From Lucifuga dentata (Eukaryota > Chordata > Actinopteri > Ophidiiformes > Bythitidae), in assembly GCA_014773175.1 (NCBI GenBank), contig VXCM01000755.1, positions 62,001 through 126,000 of the forward strand: a DNA stretch of 64,000 nucleotides, given 5' to 3'. Position numbers and translations under genes: made by a program. A model generated the notes under the pieces. It was not told where the DNA came from. It worked only from the letters and a program-made list of their open reading frames with translations, and searched no databases. Positions 25,751-38,719 of the stretch are shown here, piece after piece. The number at the start of each line of letters is the position of its first letter. The first letter of the stretch is position 1.

Positions 25751-25938
25751 GTCAATTAAACCTTGGAGAATGGTTAACAAGATACTCATCTATATGAAAA
25801 TCACAAGCATTTCATTTCAACTGTTTGTTTCTGTAGCAACTTCAAAGGTAAGAGAGATTACTTCATTACTGCATATTTAGTTCTGCCTCAAATTAGCTTC
25901 TGCTGGATCAGTTTCATTTCTACGTTTTTATGGTGATC

Positions 25939-25953
<15 letters not shown>

Positions 25954-25969
<16 letters not shown>

Positions 25970-25985
25970 NTTTTTTTTTTTTTTT
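25954..25985. other. (AT)n then gapped poly-T (N at 25970)
   Basis: A short (AT)n from about 25939 runs into a T run broken by one N. Confidence 0.85.
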
Positions 25986-26531
25986 GCTGTGTTCTTCGTT
26001 AAAATTGATTAAATAATGAGGGGTCGGGATTAAGTATAAGTGGCAGACAGGGTAATGTGACAGTTTAAGATCATTCTCCAACATCAAATATCTTTGCAAC
26101 AGTTAAAACAAAGTATTTTAATGAATTAATTTAATGCATATTGTATTATTCTCCTTGATTGTACATCTACAAATGTGTACGATTTCTAATTGGTGTAATA
26201 GACCAATAAAAGCAAATATCATGTAATGTCTTACACGTATGTTTTTAATAAAAAAAATCTTGTAATTGGTCAAAAATAATACAGTTAATTGATTTTAATG
26301 GCCATCATAGCCTGATTTCCTGTTTATCATAACAGTTTAAGCTGATATATAGATGATTTCTGCTAGTTGTGTCAATTGTGTCATATCTCTAACTAAACTA
26401 ATGTAACTATCAAATCATGTAACTGATTAACAAAGGGAAACTATGTCACTCTGAGCTTGAATGTCATGACAGCTATTGTTTTTATGTCGCTGCTAGATGT
26501 TACCCAAATTCTGCAAACCTCTCATTCCCAC

Positions 26532-26563
<32 letters not shown>

Positions 26564-27064
26564 GTCAGTCTTTGGATAAAATGTCAGTAAAATATGTTAA
26601 AAAGTCCCTTAAGCAAAACAGAGATGAGAAGATTTACAGTAAAGGTCAAATTACCTACAAGGACCTAATTTAATTAAAAGCCACTAAAACTGAAGATTAT
26701 GGAGAATGTTAATTATGTTTTAGGATAATCACACACTTTGACGCTCCTATCCATAACTTTAACTAATATTAGAGCTCAACTTTTTCATAATCTTGACATT
26801 TTCATTGTATTTAATGTATTTCCACCATCCTTTAGACAATCCATGGGTCTTTTTCAACTTGTATCCTACGTGTTGCTTTTAAAGTAACATTTAACTTCTG
26901 AAGTACAACTAAAACAAATGTAAAAGACAAAGTTTATAGTCATTTACTCAAAGTGTTGGATTAATTTAACTGAACAAAGTTCTTTCATTTCATGTTCAAA
27001 TAGAGTTGAGACAGTTGTTTTACTAGAAAAATAAACTCCTACTCTATGTGCACACAATCCATCT

Positions 27065-27560
27065 GGGGAATTCATAAAACACAGTGTCAAATTTAAATAA
27101 TCAATGAGGGCAAATATCACGCAGCCATGTTCTATCATTCATAAACATGTTACTGTCATCTTTTAGCATTCACCTAATTTTAGCCTTTTAGCATTTCCTA
27201 ATTTATATGTCAGGAAACCAACTCATAAAACACTCTGCATCTCTCTCACATCACCCACTTCCAGTGTGCCAGACTCCTGATGTGTGGATCTCTTATCTCT
27301 CTTATATTGGTGTCAATCTCTTAAAATGCAGATCTCTAAAGCAGAGAATTTAGGTTTCTTTGCTGATTGAACATGGTAGTTTTGCTGTGACACCAGAGGA
27401 AGCACTATAAAATGTGGTTCTTAAATCTGAATCAGGTCATTAACGTGCTGATATTCATTGGCTTTACCTGACGCACCTTACAAAGGATGCACTGATTAAC
27501 TTAGTGGAAGCTTTATGAATGAGCTTCAGTTACCACAGTGCTTATTTAGCATGAAGTTAC
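27065..27560 (+). mobile_element. Family B dispersed repeat, copy 3 (different interior)
   Basis: The first ~170 bp (AATTCATAAAACACAGTG, 'atcattcataaacatgttac', 'catcttttagcattc') and last ~80 bp ('ctgattaacttagtggaagc', TTTATGAATGAG, 'gcttatttagc') match copies 1 and 2. The middle (about 27240-27470) does not, including 'gatgtgtggatctcttatct'. It is therefore either an internally rearranged member or an element that acquired other DNA. No coding sequence. Confidence 0.65.
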
Positions 27561-28869
27561 CATGTTTTTTTTTTTTGTTTGTTTTTATTTAATGAAATAC
27601 CCTCAGTGTTCCATTTTTGAGAAGATGTTGGCTGTGATATGAGTTACTCATGGCTACAATGCAAAATTATGTTGTGAAATTGGGAGCTAGGGGATCTCTC
27701 ATCTCTTTAATTTATACATCGAGACACTGCAGCTTGCAAGTCATACCTCACCTTCATCCTTCTCTAATTCTGCCCCAGTGTCAAGTTACAATATGAATAT
27801 TTCATTATAGCAACACAAACATTGCTAATGTTTTCTGTCCAAATTAATTTATTACTAAATTTAGTAAGAAAATTCAGTTTTGCTCTTCACTGTTGTGTGT
27901 TTAAAGCAAGTTCTCTTACTGATAACAAGCAGTGGCAGCAATCAACAGGTTTCTAGTTTTGTGTGGGTCATAGAAATCCACAGATGGACCATGTTTTTAA
28001 TGTTCATTCTACTGAAAGAAATTATTTTTAATGTGCCTAGTAATACAATGAGCTTGGTGACATGGAATAGACATTTCACAGTTATGAAAATTGTGTTATT
28101 AACCATCTGAGGTCATTTTCTTGGCACAATACAGTATTATTGACAGACATGTGGCCAAAGTGAAGCATCTGCAGACCTACTTTGATAAATGTTAGCTTGC
28201 TGTGGCTCTTGGCAGTGATCAAGAATATGGCTGAACTACAGTCAGCCCTTCATGCAGTATAGCTTACATTTATGGCTTGTCTGTAACTGCCTGCCAAATG
28301 TGAAGCAATTTAATTATCATAATGCTAAAAGTATGCTATGATAATGTGTAAACTGAGTTATTATACAATATGATTATTCAAATTAAACTACAGTAGTTGG
28401 AATGCTTTGGTCAGTGGGTGCAAATTGGAACTGCTTCACTCTGCTGACTACTAGAAATACTCACTCTTAATCAATGGAGAAATATATATGGGAGTGAATA
28501 AAATGCTCAGCACAGATGATGGATGTAGTTGTAATTACTCATTTTTCACTCATTTTATAGACTCTGCATGATGTTACAACAAGGGGAGGGTCCAAAAAAT
28601 CACAGATTTCAGCCAAGAAATGGCCCCAGGTTTGATCACCATGCCTTCTGAGCTGCTCTGCTCTTTAATCCATTGAAAAACAGCTGAATCAGTAATGACA
28701 GTGGGTTGGCCTCTGTCTCCTCTTCCCAATCTACAAGTCCCAGAATTTTAAAAATGTCATAAAATATGGTTGTTTGATTCTCCCACTGTCAGCTGTTACT
28801 CTGTCTGTTCTTATTTGTCATACTCTAACATTTAAATGAGCACATTCTCAAACAGCATCATACATGCTG

Positions 28870-29000
28870 GCAGACACGCATGCATGAACGTATCCTCTCA
28901 GCCGATTAATGAAATTTTAATTGACTATCAGCATCTGATGGGTTCGGCTTTTGTCTGAGGCATGTGGGCACTGCATCACATTAGGCACCCAACTGTGACT
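28870..29000. promoter_or_regulatory. Candidate conserved non-coding element
   Basis: GATTAATGAAATTTTAATTG at about 28905-28924 gives two facing TAAT cores in a repeat-free, balanced-composition patch. Chosen by eye, no conservation data. Confidence 0.2.
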
Positions 29001-29370
29001 ACCAATGTCTGATAAGGAAAAACCACAGAACAAAACATCTGCTTCCACTGGCACATTTCATTGTGATATTATTGCATTTCATGAATTTCTACAATTCTTT
29101 TCGGAGAGGAAGGAGAGGAGAGGAAAGTTTTGGCAGATCCACTGGCCTGTTCTGATGGGGTCGCATGGCTCTGAGGTGTGAGGTTTTGATTTTAAATTCC
29201 AGTATTTTTTAAAAATGTGACTAATTACAAACCAAGCACTCATTTATCAGAAAAGATGGATGGATGCATATATAATAACTGTCATCACAAAAGCTCAATT
29301 TTCACAGCATGCAAATTATGTAAATGTGCTGGCACTGAGCAGGAGCAGATAATGAAGTAGAAAATGTAGT

Positions 29371-29520
29371 TTCAGTTTCAGTTTATTATTATTAAGTCCC
29401 ATGGAGGCAATTGATTTGCAGCAGATAATAATAAAAACAATAGAAAAAATAAAACCAAAGAATAATAAGAATTTAAAACAAAAACTAAAAATTAACAACA
29501 ACCCACAAAAACACTGAAGC
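29371..29520 (+). mobile_element. Fragment resembling a fish retroposon tail
   Basis: 'tttattattattaagtccc' followed by 'atggaggcaattgatttgc' and AGCAG, then A-rich AATAATAATAAAA sequence. The pattern TTTATTnATCCCn..GGAAATTGnTTTGCAGCAG is one I associate with a very common fish LINE/SINE-type 3' region. Short and degenerate, so the family is not assignable. Confidence 0.4.
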
Positions 29521-32500
29521 AATCATGCGACCATGTAAAAACAGCCTAACAGTAATCCTTTTACTACTTGAATGCCCCATTGTTGTGTTTCATGGACTCA
29601 TGTTCTCTTGAAAATTCCTGTGATAATAGAGGCTATAGTTAAGACAATTTCAAGAGGTTGTAAGAGGAGCTTGTGTTATTAGTTACATTTATTTGAGACA
29701 AAATGGACAATAGATCTTTTCTTATGGTTCAATTAGTGTGACTACTTAGATCTAAGATAACTAGCTGTCCACAGAAGCTGTACTGCTCCTTACCTCTAAC
29801 TGGATTAAAGTGGTATGAACCGACTGACATTTCCACTCTTCATTTTGCTAAAAATGTCCAAAAGTTGGCACAAAAAAAGAAGTTGCCAGTCAGTGTTCAT
29901 GTGCACTGTCTCCTACCTGTAGGCTGTACAGGATTCAATCTTGTGAGTCAGTCTTTTCAAGAATGGAAGAATCCCCATTAGGAAGAAAGTAATGTAATGA
30001 ACTCAGCGCAGGAGGTTAGAGAATAATGTACCTCATTCCATATAGCTCATACAGCAGCCAAAGGACTTTTACTTGGTAACCCACAGAGGGACACACAAAT
30101 TGGATACCATGGACTTAGGCGACTTTAGAATTTTACAGCTATTCTACTCGTCATTGTACAGTATTAAATTTAACAGGGTAGGGTAGAGCGGGTCTGAAGG
30201 TGGCAGAGAGGTTGACTTCGATGCAGCACTTTTACTGCAGCAGCTTCTTCCATTTCCTGTTGTGCTGTTTTCAAGCTGAGCAGCAGAGAAACAAAGACAG
30301 CAGCAGAGAGATAGAGATGTGCAAGAGAAAGACAGAAGCTAGTCCTTTCTCAACAGTGTGTTGTGTAAGGACTCTCGACTTGCTTCAGTCACAATGTAAA
30401 GGGAAAGCACCTGTTTTATCATGCCTGCCCCTATTCAAGTTGATCTCAAGTAGGTTTATTTTTACATTAGTTTTAGTTGGAATAAATCAAATGCAAATCA
30501 TAGCATCAGTAATTTGTCAACATGATTTTTTAATGGAAAAATGACTCCCACCCACCATGATGTCTGTAATAAGGAAGTTCATTAAGTTGACAGGAGCATA
30601 TCAGCCATTTATAGCAAAATAGGGTTCAATTTATCAATCAGTTTTGGGTTTAAGAGTAGTCATTAAACAGGTCACCACCAGAGCCCAGCCTGTGAAGGCC
30701 CCAGTATGCTTCCTACTCAGTAGAACATTCAGAGCAAAACAATGTATCGCTCAATAGACTCAATATGCAGTGATTCAGGTTGTTTCTGTCCAGGCTCCAA
30801 ACACTTATATATTTTTTTTGTGTTTTCTACACCTTGATTGTGATTGGTCCAAACACCAAATGGCTGGTTGCATCATTGGTGAATGCCAGCAGGCAGAGCT
30901 CCATGTTTTAAGGTTCTTCATCACTGCCTCTGGTATTTGGAGCAGCACATCTTAACTCTCCATTTGTTGCACAAACAGAGAAAATTCTCCATCTTCCTTT
31001 GTACTTCTTTGCATTTCTTTTTATCACTAAATAAATTATAGCCACTGCCAACTCTTGTCAACAGGCAACTGGTGAACATTCTGCACACCCTACTGGCATG
31101 GAGTGGCATCTAAGGAACTCAGACATGTTTACCAGCCTGTTCTTTTGTTGTTTTGTCTGAAGTCTTTTGAAGCATACTGGGACTGTAACCCTTCTCACGG
31201 TCTTCTGGGTGGTTTGATACTGCTGCACAAATGGAAATATTTACTCCGTACATTCTAAGATGATGTTTTAAACTCTGTTATCAGTTGTAAAAGCTATTTG
31301 AATTTCAGCAGATAACAGCATAACACATCAAATACTCACTCAAGTGTTTGAGAATATTACATGTAACTGGCACTCTAAACTAGCTCTTATTAAGGGGAAA
31401 GATTTAATAGTCTTCAAAAAAAACAAAACAAAACAAGATATGAACATATCCTCATTCTGCATCTTTAAATTACAAATAGAATATGTAACATTATACTACA
31501 AGAAATTCATAAGTTTTGTATTTAAATCAGTCAAACTTGTGTAAGAAATGATCATCTCTGGATCTTAACATCCTCAGATAAAACAGATATAAAAACACTG
31601 ATCAGAGACATAATAGATTCATTGTGATCTTCAGCAAAAAATGCTGTGGTTTTTAGTCATCTCACAGCAAATATGTAAGCTGTTTTTTTTCTGTAATGTC
31701 TGTTAATTTCTGCCTCATACAGTTTATATTTATTTATTTCTGTGTCATATAAGACTAGAATAAGCCCAATAAATCTGTAAATGTGGCTGCTTTCTTTCTT
31801 AGATTCAACTGAAACTTTATCAATTTGTAAAGACATCTCTTCTCTTCTCAGAACTTTTCAAAAGTCAGTAAAATGAACACTAGGTACATAATTTTACATT
31901 TACTGGAAAAGCATATTGCAAAGTGACCAGTGCTTATTTGCCTGGTTCTTTGACGTGTATTTTTTGTATTACTTGTATTTTTAAGCTTGTATTTTTTAAA
32001 AAAAAAAGGGAGTGAAGTTTGAATCATTTATTTCTGAAAACAGCTTTGTATAAAATATATTTTAACAGCTAAGACTAAAGAGAATTTTTCACAGATACTT
32101 TGGGATCTGTGATTTATAAAGTCTAAGATCTGCCTTTTTGAAGACAGTGGAATACAACTAGAACTACAGATTTTATCTATCTACTTGTTCCTTCAAAAGG
32201 CGCAAGTAAAAACCATCTGTAAAGAAAATGAATGTCAGCAAAGTACAGCACAGAATGACCACTACAGAAACATCTGACCTCAGGGAAAAGTGCTGCTTGC
32301 ACCAACTTTCTTCTCCATTTGTACACAGCTCCTCTGGGAGAACTCTCTGGGTAACATTATTCTGAAGCCAGAGAGAACAGACAGACCCCCAGTGAGACAA
32401 AGTCCTGCACCATGGAGATGAAAGGTGCTTTCAAGGAACAGAAGCAGAGCCGTGGAGAAAAAGTAAAGCAAAACAAAATTTCTACTGTCACCCGAACACC

Positions 32501-32639
32501 GGTAATCTTACTTTTGATCATTTTAATAGGTAGGCAGTAGCTTCAAAATGTCCAGTCAAGTTATTATTATTATAGTTGCTACCTGTTTCATCAGAAATGT
32601 TGACCTCTGAATCACCTCAATCTCATTTCAGCATCTTAG

Positions 32640-33060
32640 AACTGAAGTAATTCCAACTGTGCCCTAATGACAGGGAATTGTTTTGTTAATGCATCGCTGT
32701 GTTCTCTGGAGGACCGACGCCATGCTGCCTGATGGTCGCCACGCTCCAAATTCATGAAATCTGTTTATTAGAATTCTGCCACGAGTCCAGCTGAATTCTT
32801 TAAAGCCATTAGTGGTTGTTGAGAATGGTTTGGGCTGGCCTCAGCATCGACTATAATGACAAAGACAGGGTGCCAGAAAGAATCAATGCTTGTGTGGCTC
32901 AAAAATGAAACTGTAACAGCAAGACAGCCCCATTCAGGCCTCGACTGTCGTCTTTTTCAACCACTTAATTGATCAAGGCTTTATTTATCTTGCCACAAGA
33001 CTTAAATCTAATTTGTTTTCCGTTCGCTCACAAAGCACCTTCATTGAATAACCATGTTAA
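32640..33060. promoter_or_regulatory. Candidate conserved non-coding element
   Basis: A complex, repeat-free stretch with a higher CpG and GC content than its surroundings ('ggaccgacgccatgctgc', 'ggtcgccacgctcc'), homeodomain-type sites (TTTGTTAATGC, CATTAGTGG, CTTAATTGATC) and no usable frame. It is one of the least repeat-like parts of the window and a good candidate for a deeply conserved element. Evidence is compositional only. Confidence 0.25.
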
Positions 33061-33208
33061 CAATCTGCAGGATTACATTGTATTTTTCCCCTCTCTGAAA
33101 ACACTTTAGATGTTGTGTCTGTATTAATTTACATGTAACAGGGGCACTTTTAAAGTTGTGTAATAAATTATCATATTAAACATAATCTCTACATTATTTT
33201 ATGTCAGT

Positions 33209-33236
33209 ACACACACACACACGCACGCACGCACAC

Positions 33237-33273
<37 letters not shown>
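33209..33273. repeat. (CA)n microsatellite with CG interruptions
   Basis: CA units with ACGC interruptions at 33221-33242, then pure CA to 33273. Confidence 0.95.
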
Positions 33274-33274
<1 letters not shown>

Positions 33275-33909
33275 GAGTAGGCTTTTCCATTACTGAATAT
33301 TCTCTTTGAATGTGTTTTAATTCAGCAGGGGGAGTGAAGGGGCGGAGGGTTGAGATGAATCCCCCTCTCTTTGTTCTTTGTGAAGAAAGCAGAGGTGCAT
33401 CATGCATATCCTCTTTATTCTGCAACTATGCAAAGATGTCCTTGTAATTGGGTGATATTTTTTTTACTGCAACACCCTCCGCAGTATTTCCATTACATTT
33501 CTGTCATGAAATACCCTCCTCACTGTCATCAACTTAAATGGAATGTCAATACTCAAGTGTGTGGAATGGAGAGCGTGGAAATGGGCTTAACACTGGGACC
33601 CATAAACATAAAGTTTAATGCCACCACCAAAGGAAGAGCCAATCAGGGTATAGCCCTGCAAATCAAAGAATAATAATCACAGATTTTCCCACCCAGCCAT
33701 CTCAACAGCTTAATATAAATAAGTTAGTAGCACCCTCTCATTTTCTTATCATCACCCATTTCCTTTTCCCCGTTCCATTTTCCTTTACCTTTCATTGCAC
33801 CTAAACTGAACCCCACCCATGTTAGTTCCTTTCATATTTTATTCATTATGTTGTTCAGAAAAAAAAAGGAAAACAAAATTCAAAACAAGATGCATAAAAT
33901 GGCAAACTG

Positions 33910-34165
33910 AAGTTATATGCTATGCATTTCAGACTGGATAGTGGAATTAACTGGCAGCATTGCTCAGCTGATCTCAGTCAGATGTCTGGAGAGATTCTCC
34001 ATACAGGGCCACTTTATGGCCTCATTTGCATTAACTCAGCCCTGGCAGTAAGTCAGCAGGCTGCTAAGAAGGAGACAGCCATGCTAGCACAGGGCGATTA
34101 TGGTCGTAATATATTAACCCATACTGGGGAATTTCCAGAGACAAGTCAGATAATGGTGTGATTGA
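33910..34165. promoter_or_regulatory. Candidate conserved non-coding element
   Basis: Contains a consensus POU octamer ATTTGCAT (34024-34031) with TTAACTCAGCC next to it, two CAGCTGATC/CAGTCAG-like motifs and no repeats. A 79-codon frame at 33922-34161 crosses it but has no domain or splice context. Confidence 0.22.
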
Positions 34166-36030
34166 TTTTACTGTGCTGTTAACACTACCTTAAGTGGAAT
34201 ATGCTTGTTGTTGTATATCATCTGTTCAGATGATTGTACCTGTTCTCATCCTGCTGTCCATCTCATGAAAAACTTTTACTTAAATAATTAAAATATTACA
34301 TCAAATCTTGTTATGTATCGACCTGACACACTAATGAATTTTAATGCATTAATAGAATTGGTTAATAAATAAATGAATGAACTAATAACTATATAAATAA
34401 TGCCAAGAGGGCCGTTTGAATGAGTCATCCAAATAATATGCAGTGTATCTCTTTTCCCTCGTGAGGCTTACCACCAGTCACAAGATAAACATCATGTTCT
34501 CCTCTCAGTACGCGCACACACACAACACTTCACAAACAAATGTTGTCTTGTGATGTCAGGGAAGAGTGCATACAGTGTATCTCTAAGGTAATTAAACAGA
34601 ACCAGTGGTCTGCTATGACTGGGAAATCTTGGCAGGGCCAGACTAATGGTGAAGCTAATTAAAGTGTGTTTTATCCCCCGTAATGAAACTCATCTTCTCA
34701 ACTCACAACATACAGACAGGTTCAACACAGTAGCTTTTCAGGTCCACAGTGCCTTTCAGGAGTATGTCATTATTCTTATCTTTTATATGTTGGTCATAAA
34801 GGTTCGTTTTCAAGTTACCAGTGTGATCAGAAGCAACACTGAGTGTATGTAAAACAAGACATACTTAACATTTTATTAGGGCACAGAGGGAATACAATTG
34901 CAAAGACTCGTGGTATTTTGGTGACATCCTATGAACTTAATTATACTAAATTAAAAGAAAGGTGCTCTAGAGAGGGATTTCAGAAATAATGAAGTGGTGC
35001 AGCTGAATTTTAGGCCTTATTTGCACTTTGTATTATGTGGTCTGGCTCACACTGTGATCAGCTGCAACTAGCCACATGCAAATGCAATCATACAGCTGGG
35101 ACATAATCTTCAGATAAAATCCACCCACAAATTGAAAACACTATTCTGTCTCATCTTCCCAGTCCCACTCACATTATTTAAGAAAGTTATGTTGAATCAG
35201 GAGTTGCAACTAGCGATAAATGGCTACCTGTACCTGGAACGTGGACAGCCAGTGCATGCAAAAAAGTTATTAGTTATTTTTGAAAAATGGATGAAGCGAG
35301 CCTGTGGAACAAGTAGGAAATGCTGGCTTTATTAGCGACTTACTCCACCTACTGAGATCTGATCACAACACAAGCAGAATCCAGATCACAAGAACACTTT
35401 TTTAATAGCTGTAATACAAATCCCAGAATTGGATTATTCAGATAGCATACTATCTGTGCACACAAATCACATATTAATGCAAGGTATAAAAGGGGCTGTA
35501 CTGTCAAAGAGCACTGGCAGACTTCCATGTGATCATGTGTGGTTCTGTTCATTTTTGTGCCTTTACTGACCAACACACTCATGAACTAATTTGAATGTTC
35601 AAATGTGGCTTCAAATGATGTCATTGTTATATGAAATAACTGTTGTGAAAGTGCCTGGCTGGTGAATGCTCCTTGCAGTAGTTAAAATGTCCCTCCAGTC
35701 CTGATTGGCTCTTTTCCTCCCATCTTTAAATTGAAGATTGGTTTTTCTAGAACCAGAGCAACACAGGAAGCAAATGTCTTATCTTCTCCTGAGCCAATTT
35801 AAGGTGTCATTCACATTGACAATTAGCATCTCCAACACAAAAACACCACAGCCTCTTCTTGGGAGGGGGTCTGGTCAGATGTTGGTCCACACAATTTTCT
35901 CCATCATCACTCCTCCACCGTGTGTCAGAATACCGTGATGCACTGTGCACTATTTTTAAAGGAAAGGAAAATAGGTGATGTCATTGGCCATGACTAATGT
36001 CAGTCCCTCCCACACCAACTAAAAATGTTC

Positions 36031-36046
36031 CCCNCCCCCCCCCCCC
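36031..36046. other. Gapped poly-C tract (N at 36034)
   Basis: CCC, N, then C12. This is one of the two gapped poly-C runs in the window. Confidence 0.85.
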
Positions 36047-37371
36047 GAAACTTCAGCCTGTATTTCACTGTAGAGAGCACTTCTGGAAGCAAAATCACAA
36101 AAGAAATCAGTTGCCACAGTCTATGCACCTGCTTCTTGTGCCAATGATTCATACAAATAGATCCCCAAATCTTTTGAAACTATTTTCTTTCCTCTAACAT
36201 ACTGCAGTGCATTTTGATGCATAGCTGGTTTAATTTCTTATTCTAGTCTCCATTTGTAATACAGTCGTTCTTCTCAACAGCTCTGAATTGCTAAAGCGCG
36301 TTCATTGGGCTTTACCACCTAAATCACCAGCTCCACTGGTATTTAAATATGTTTATATAAATTATTAATTTTTTAGTAAGCAAGTTATTATTAAACAATT
36401 CAACTTAAAAAAAAAAGATTCCCCACATGAAGTAGGAATTATACTTCCTTTCAGGCAAATGGAAAGCCTTCCAATCTCATCTCACTGTCAACAGTCAATC
36501 AATCTTAATAACGTGTTTTATTCATGCACCTCATTTTTGTTGTCAACTCTGACAGTATCATACGCGGCAACCAAGGATTCTGCATGATCATGCTGACATT
36601 GTGGAGTGAAAAATGTTCAATTATAATGTTGCCAACTTTCACTTCCTGTCTCTCTGTCACTTATCACATTGGTGATAAATGTCTAGGTTCTAATAAATAA
36701 TCTCTCATGCTAGGCATTTTATGGTGAAGGTTTTCCATTAATTAGAGTGACAGACAAGTGGATGATATTAAGAAGACACATAATGAGATGAAGGTTGTGA
36801 GCACAGCTCTGCCCCGCTTTCACCTATGTCCTTCATGTCACTCTCCAGTAATAGGAAGTGATACGTACAGTGGAGAAAGGCTTTACTTAAGCAATGGCTT
36901 ATGTGAATGTGTTATTTTAACACATCCACAATTAAGCTGACAACAACTTAACAACCATGTTTAGAGTTTAAATTAGCAGCAAGCTGATAAATATATCTTA
37001 AAGATAGACTCTCTGATTTTGTTATTGTGATAAATAACACTTTGAAATCCTCAAATTTTCTCTCAGCTCAGTGTTACTGTTCTGAAACTCCACAATGATC
37101 TGTGTTTGATTTCCAAACTCTAACAGCTATTGCAGCTGGGAGGTAATTTGGGGATTTTGGGGGGCATGGCTGTGTGCTGTAACAAAAGCAAGAAGTGCAT
37201 CTTTAATAAAGCAAAGTCTGAGCCTATTTAACTTGTCAGAACAGAAATTCTGCAACTATTCCTTTGATCATCACTTTAGATTTAGGGTTTCATTGATTTC
37301 CAGAGTCTCTCTGATGTCTTTTACAGTGGTGAGGACTGAGGATGGCACCTGTCTTTGTCAATAAAAATTAA

Positions 37372-37390
37372 GTGTGTGTGTGTGTGTGTG
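37372..37390. repeat. (GT)n microsatellite
   Basis: About nine GT units followed by AGTGTGTC and, 15 bp on, another TGTGTGTGT. Confidence 0.9.
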
Positions 37391-37819
37391 AGTGTGTCTT
37401 TCTTGGTGTGTGTGTATCCAAAATGAGAGAAGCAACATTTTAATTCAGTGCTTTTATCTAACCAAAAACTCCTACCACTAAAACTGAACCTTGATTGTTA
37501 TTCTATCAATCTTTTACTATAAATAATCAACAGAAACCAGTGTTTCAAGTTTTTGGCTTTAGTGAATACATCTTTTCCAAACTGTCAATTGCCAGCCTCA
37601 CATCAAAAAGCAGGTAAGAGGAATAATCAACTCCTGTTTTAAAACTGTTTTCTGGCTTCCTTTTAAGATGTTGTTTTTCCATTCTGAATATTACTTATTT
37701 CAATTTGATGCTGCCTTACATGACCGTTGGTACCTCAACTAGCAACTTCCTGCCTGTCAATTGTTCCTTTTTTGATCAGGTAATGGTATCAATAGTAGAG
37801 AAATTTTCAGAGATCATAT

Positions 37820-37843
37820 ATGTGTGTGTGTGTGTGTGTGTGT
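37820..37843. repeat. (TG)n microsatellite
   Basis: About 11 uninterrupted TG units after an ATATAT run. Confidence 0.95.
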
Positions 37844-37900
37844 TAACAATGTAGTCATATATCATATAATGTAGTGTTGAAAAGATTAACTGATTCTACG

Positions 37901-37995
37901 GACACCTGATTTAGATAATTGTGTGTGGGTAGAGCAGAGAGAGATGGAAAATATGCAGTTCTGTACTCAGGGACAAGAATTAAGAACCTTTGGTT
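37901..37995 (+). mobile_element. Half-copy of the foldback element at 54712-54930
   Basis: GACACCTGATTTAG, GTGTGGGTAGAGCAGAGAGA, GATGGAAAATATGCAGTT and GGGACAAGAA match, in order, the right arm of the palindromic element at 54830-54920. Only one arm is present here. Confidence 0.65.
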
Positions 37996-38297
37996 CCATT
38001 AATTGAAAGAAAATTCATTTGCAATAATTAATTGTTTTAGTTATTTATTAAGTGAAAATGCCAAACATTTGCTGGTTCAGGCAGTGTGAGATTTTGCAGC
38101 TTTTTTCATGTTTCATATCTCAGTAAACTGAATCCCTTTGTGTTTTTAACCTGTTCAAAAAGCAATTTAAATATGTCCCCTTGGGCTCTGGAAATGTGAC
38201 AGGTATTTGTCACCATTTACTTTATCAATCAATTTGTAGACTCATCAATATTGAAAATAATCTTTCGTTGCAGCTGTAATACATTGTCATGATTGCT

Positions 38298-38336
38298 AAA
38301 AAAAAAAAAAAAAAAANAAAAAAAAAAAAAAAAAAA
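38298..38336. other. Gapped poly-A tract (N at 38317)
   Basis: Single N inside an A run of about 39. Confidence 0.85.
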
Positions 38337-38565
38337 GGCTAGTGTAGCTGCTAAATGGATCTTGTAATCATCCAACTCATCAAATATGATTATGTGGATT
38401 GTTTCACATAAATCTAACCACACAAAAATAGGGCTGTAGACTGTTATTGTGCATTAAGTCTTTTTTGACAGGCAAGACAAATATACCAGAAAATAAGCAG
38501 AACACATCCGCTACCCAAGCTGCACAGCACTTAAGTGTTCATTTTTGAGAAGTTCATGTGTAATG

Positions 38566-38718
38566 TATAGACCTTTTTCACATTTCGACTTGTCAAATTG
38601 AGACACGACTAATAATATGAATAACTGCTGCATTCCATTTAGGTGTACCAGTGTCAGGGTCTAGGTATTGTGCATGTTGGCAGTGACAAGTCAAAATGTC
38701 CACGAGAAACCGTCTATA
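38566..38718. mobile_element. 153-bp foldback MITE-like element
   Basis: Termini are TATAGAC (38566-38572) and GTCTATA (38712-38718). The inverted arms run about 35 bp inwards and end in CATTTCGACTTGTCA against its complement TGACAAGTCAAAATG. A TA target duplication would be consistent. No coding capacity; probably a short Tc1/mariner-type or other non-autonomous element. Confidence 0.7.
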
Positions 38719-38719
38719 G

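Larger units (their letters stand above)
21700..27060. other. Non-coding stretch
   Basis: No gene recognised. It holds poly-A at 21780-21802 and 26537-26563, poly-T at 24338-24360, G-rich 'gtggggtgggggggg' at about 23350, A-rich AAAC repeats, an ATT/AAG-type patch near 24222 and two gapped poly-T tracts. Less repetitive islands at 23060-23290 and 25380-25690 are the only parts that look like candidate functional DNA. Confidence 0.6.
27570..37895. other. Non-coding stretch, mostly unique sequence
   Basis: About 10 kb with few interspersed repeats and no recognisable exon. Frames up to 114 codons (30200-30544) have no domain. It holds short microsatellites (ATT near 32563-32571, CA at 33209, GT at 37372 and 37820), one gapped poly-C, a LINE/SINE-tail-like fragment at 29371 and several candidate regulatory islands listed separately. 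Confidence 0.6.

Noticed and set aside
30200..30544. 114-codon frame starting MAERLTSMQHF
   Set aside because: No recognised domain, no splice or promoter context, and ordinary for chance in 64 kb on six frames.
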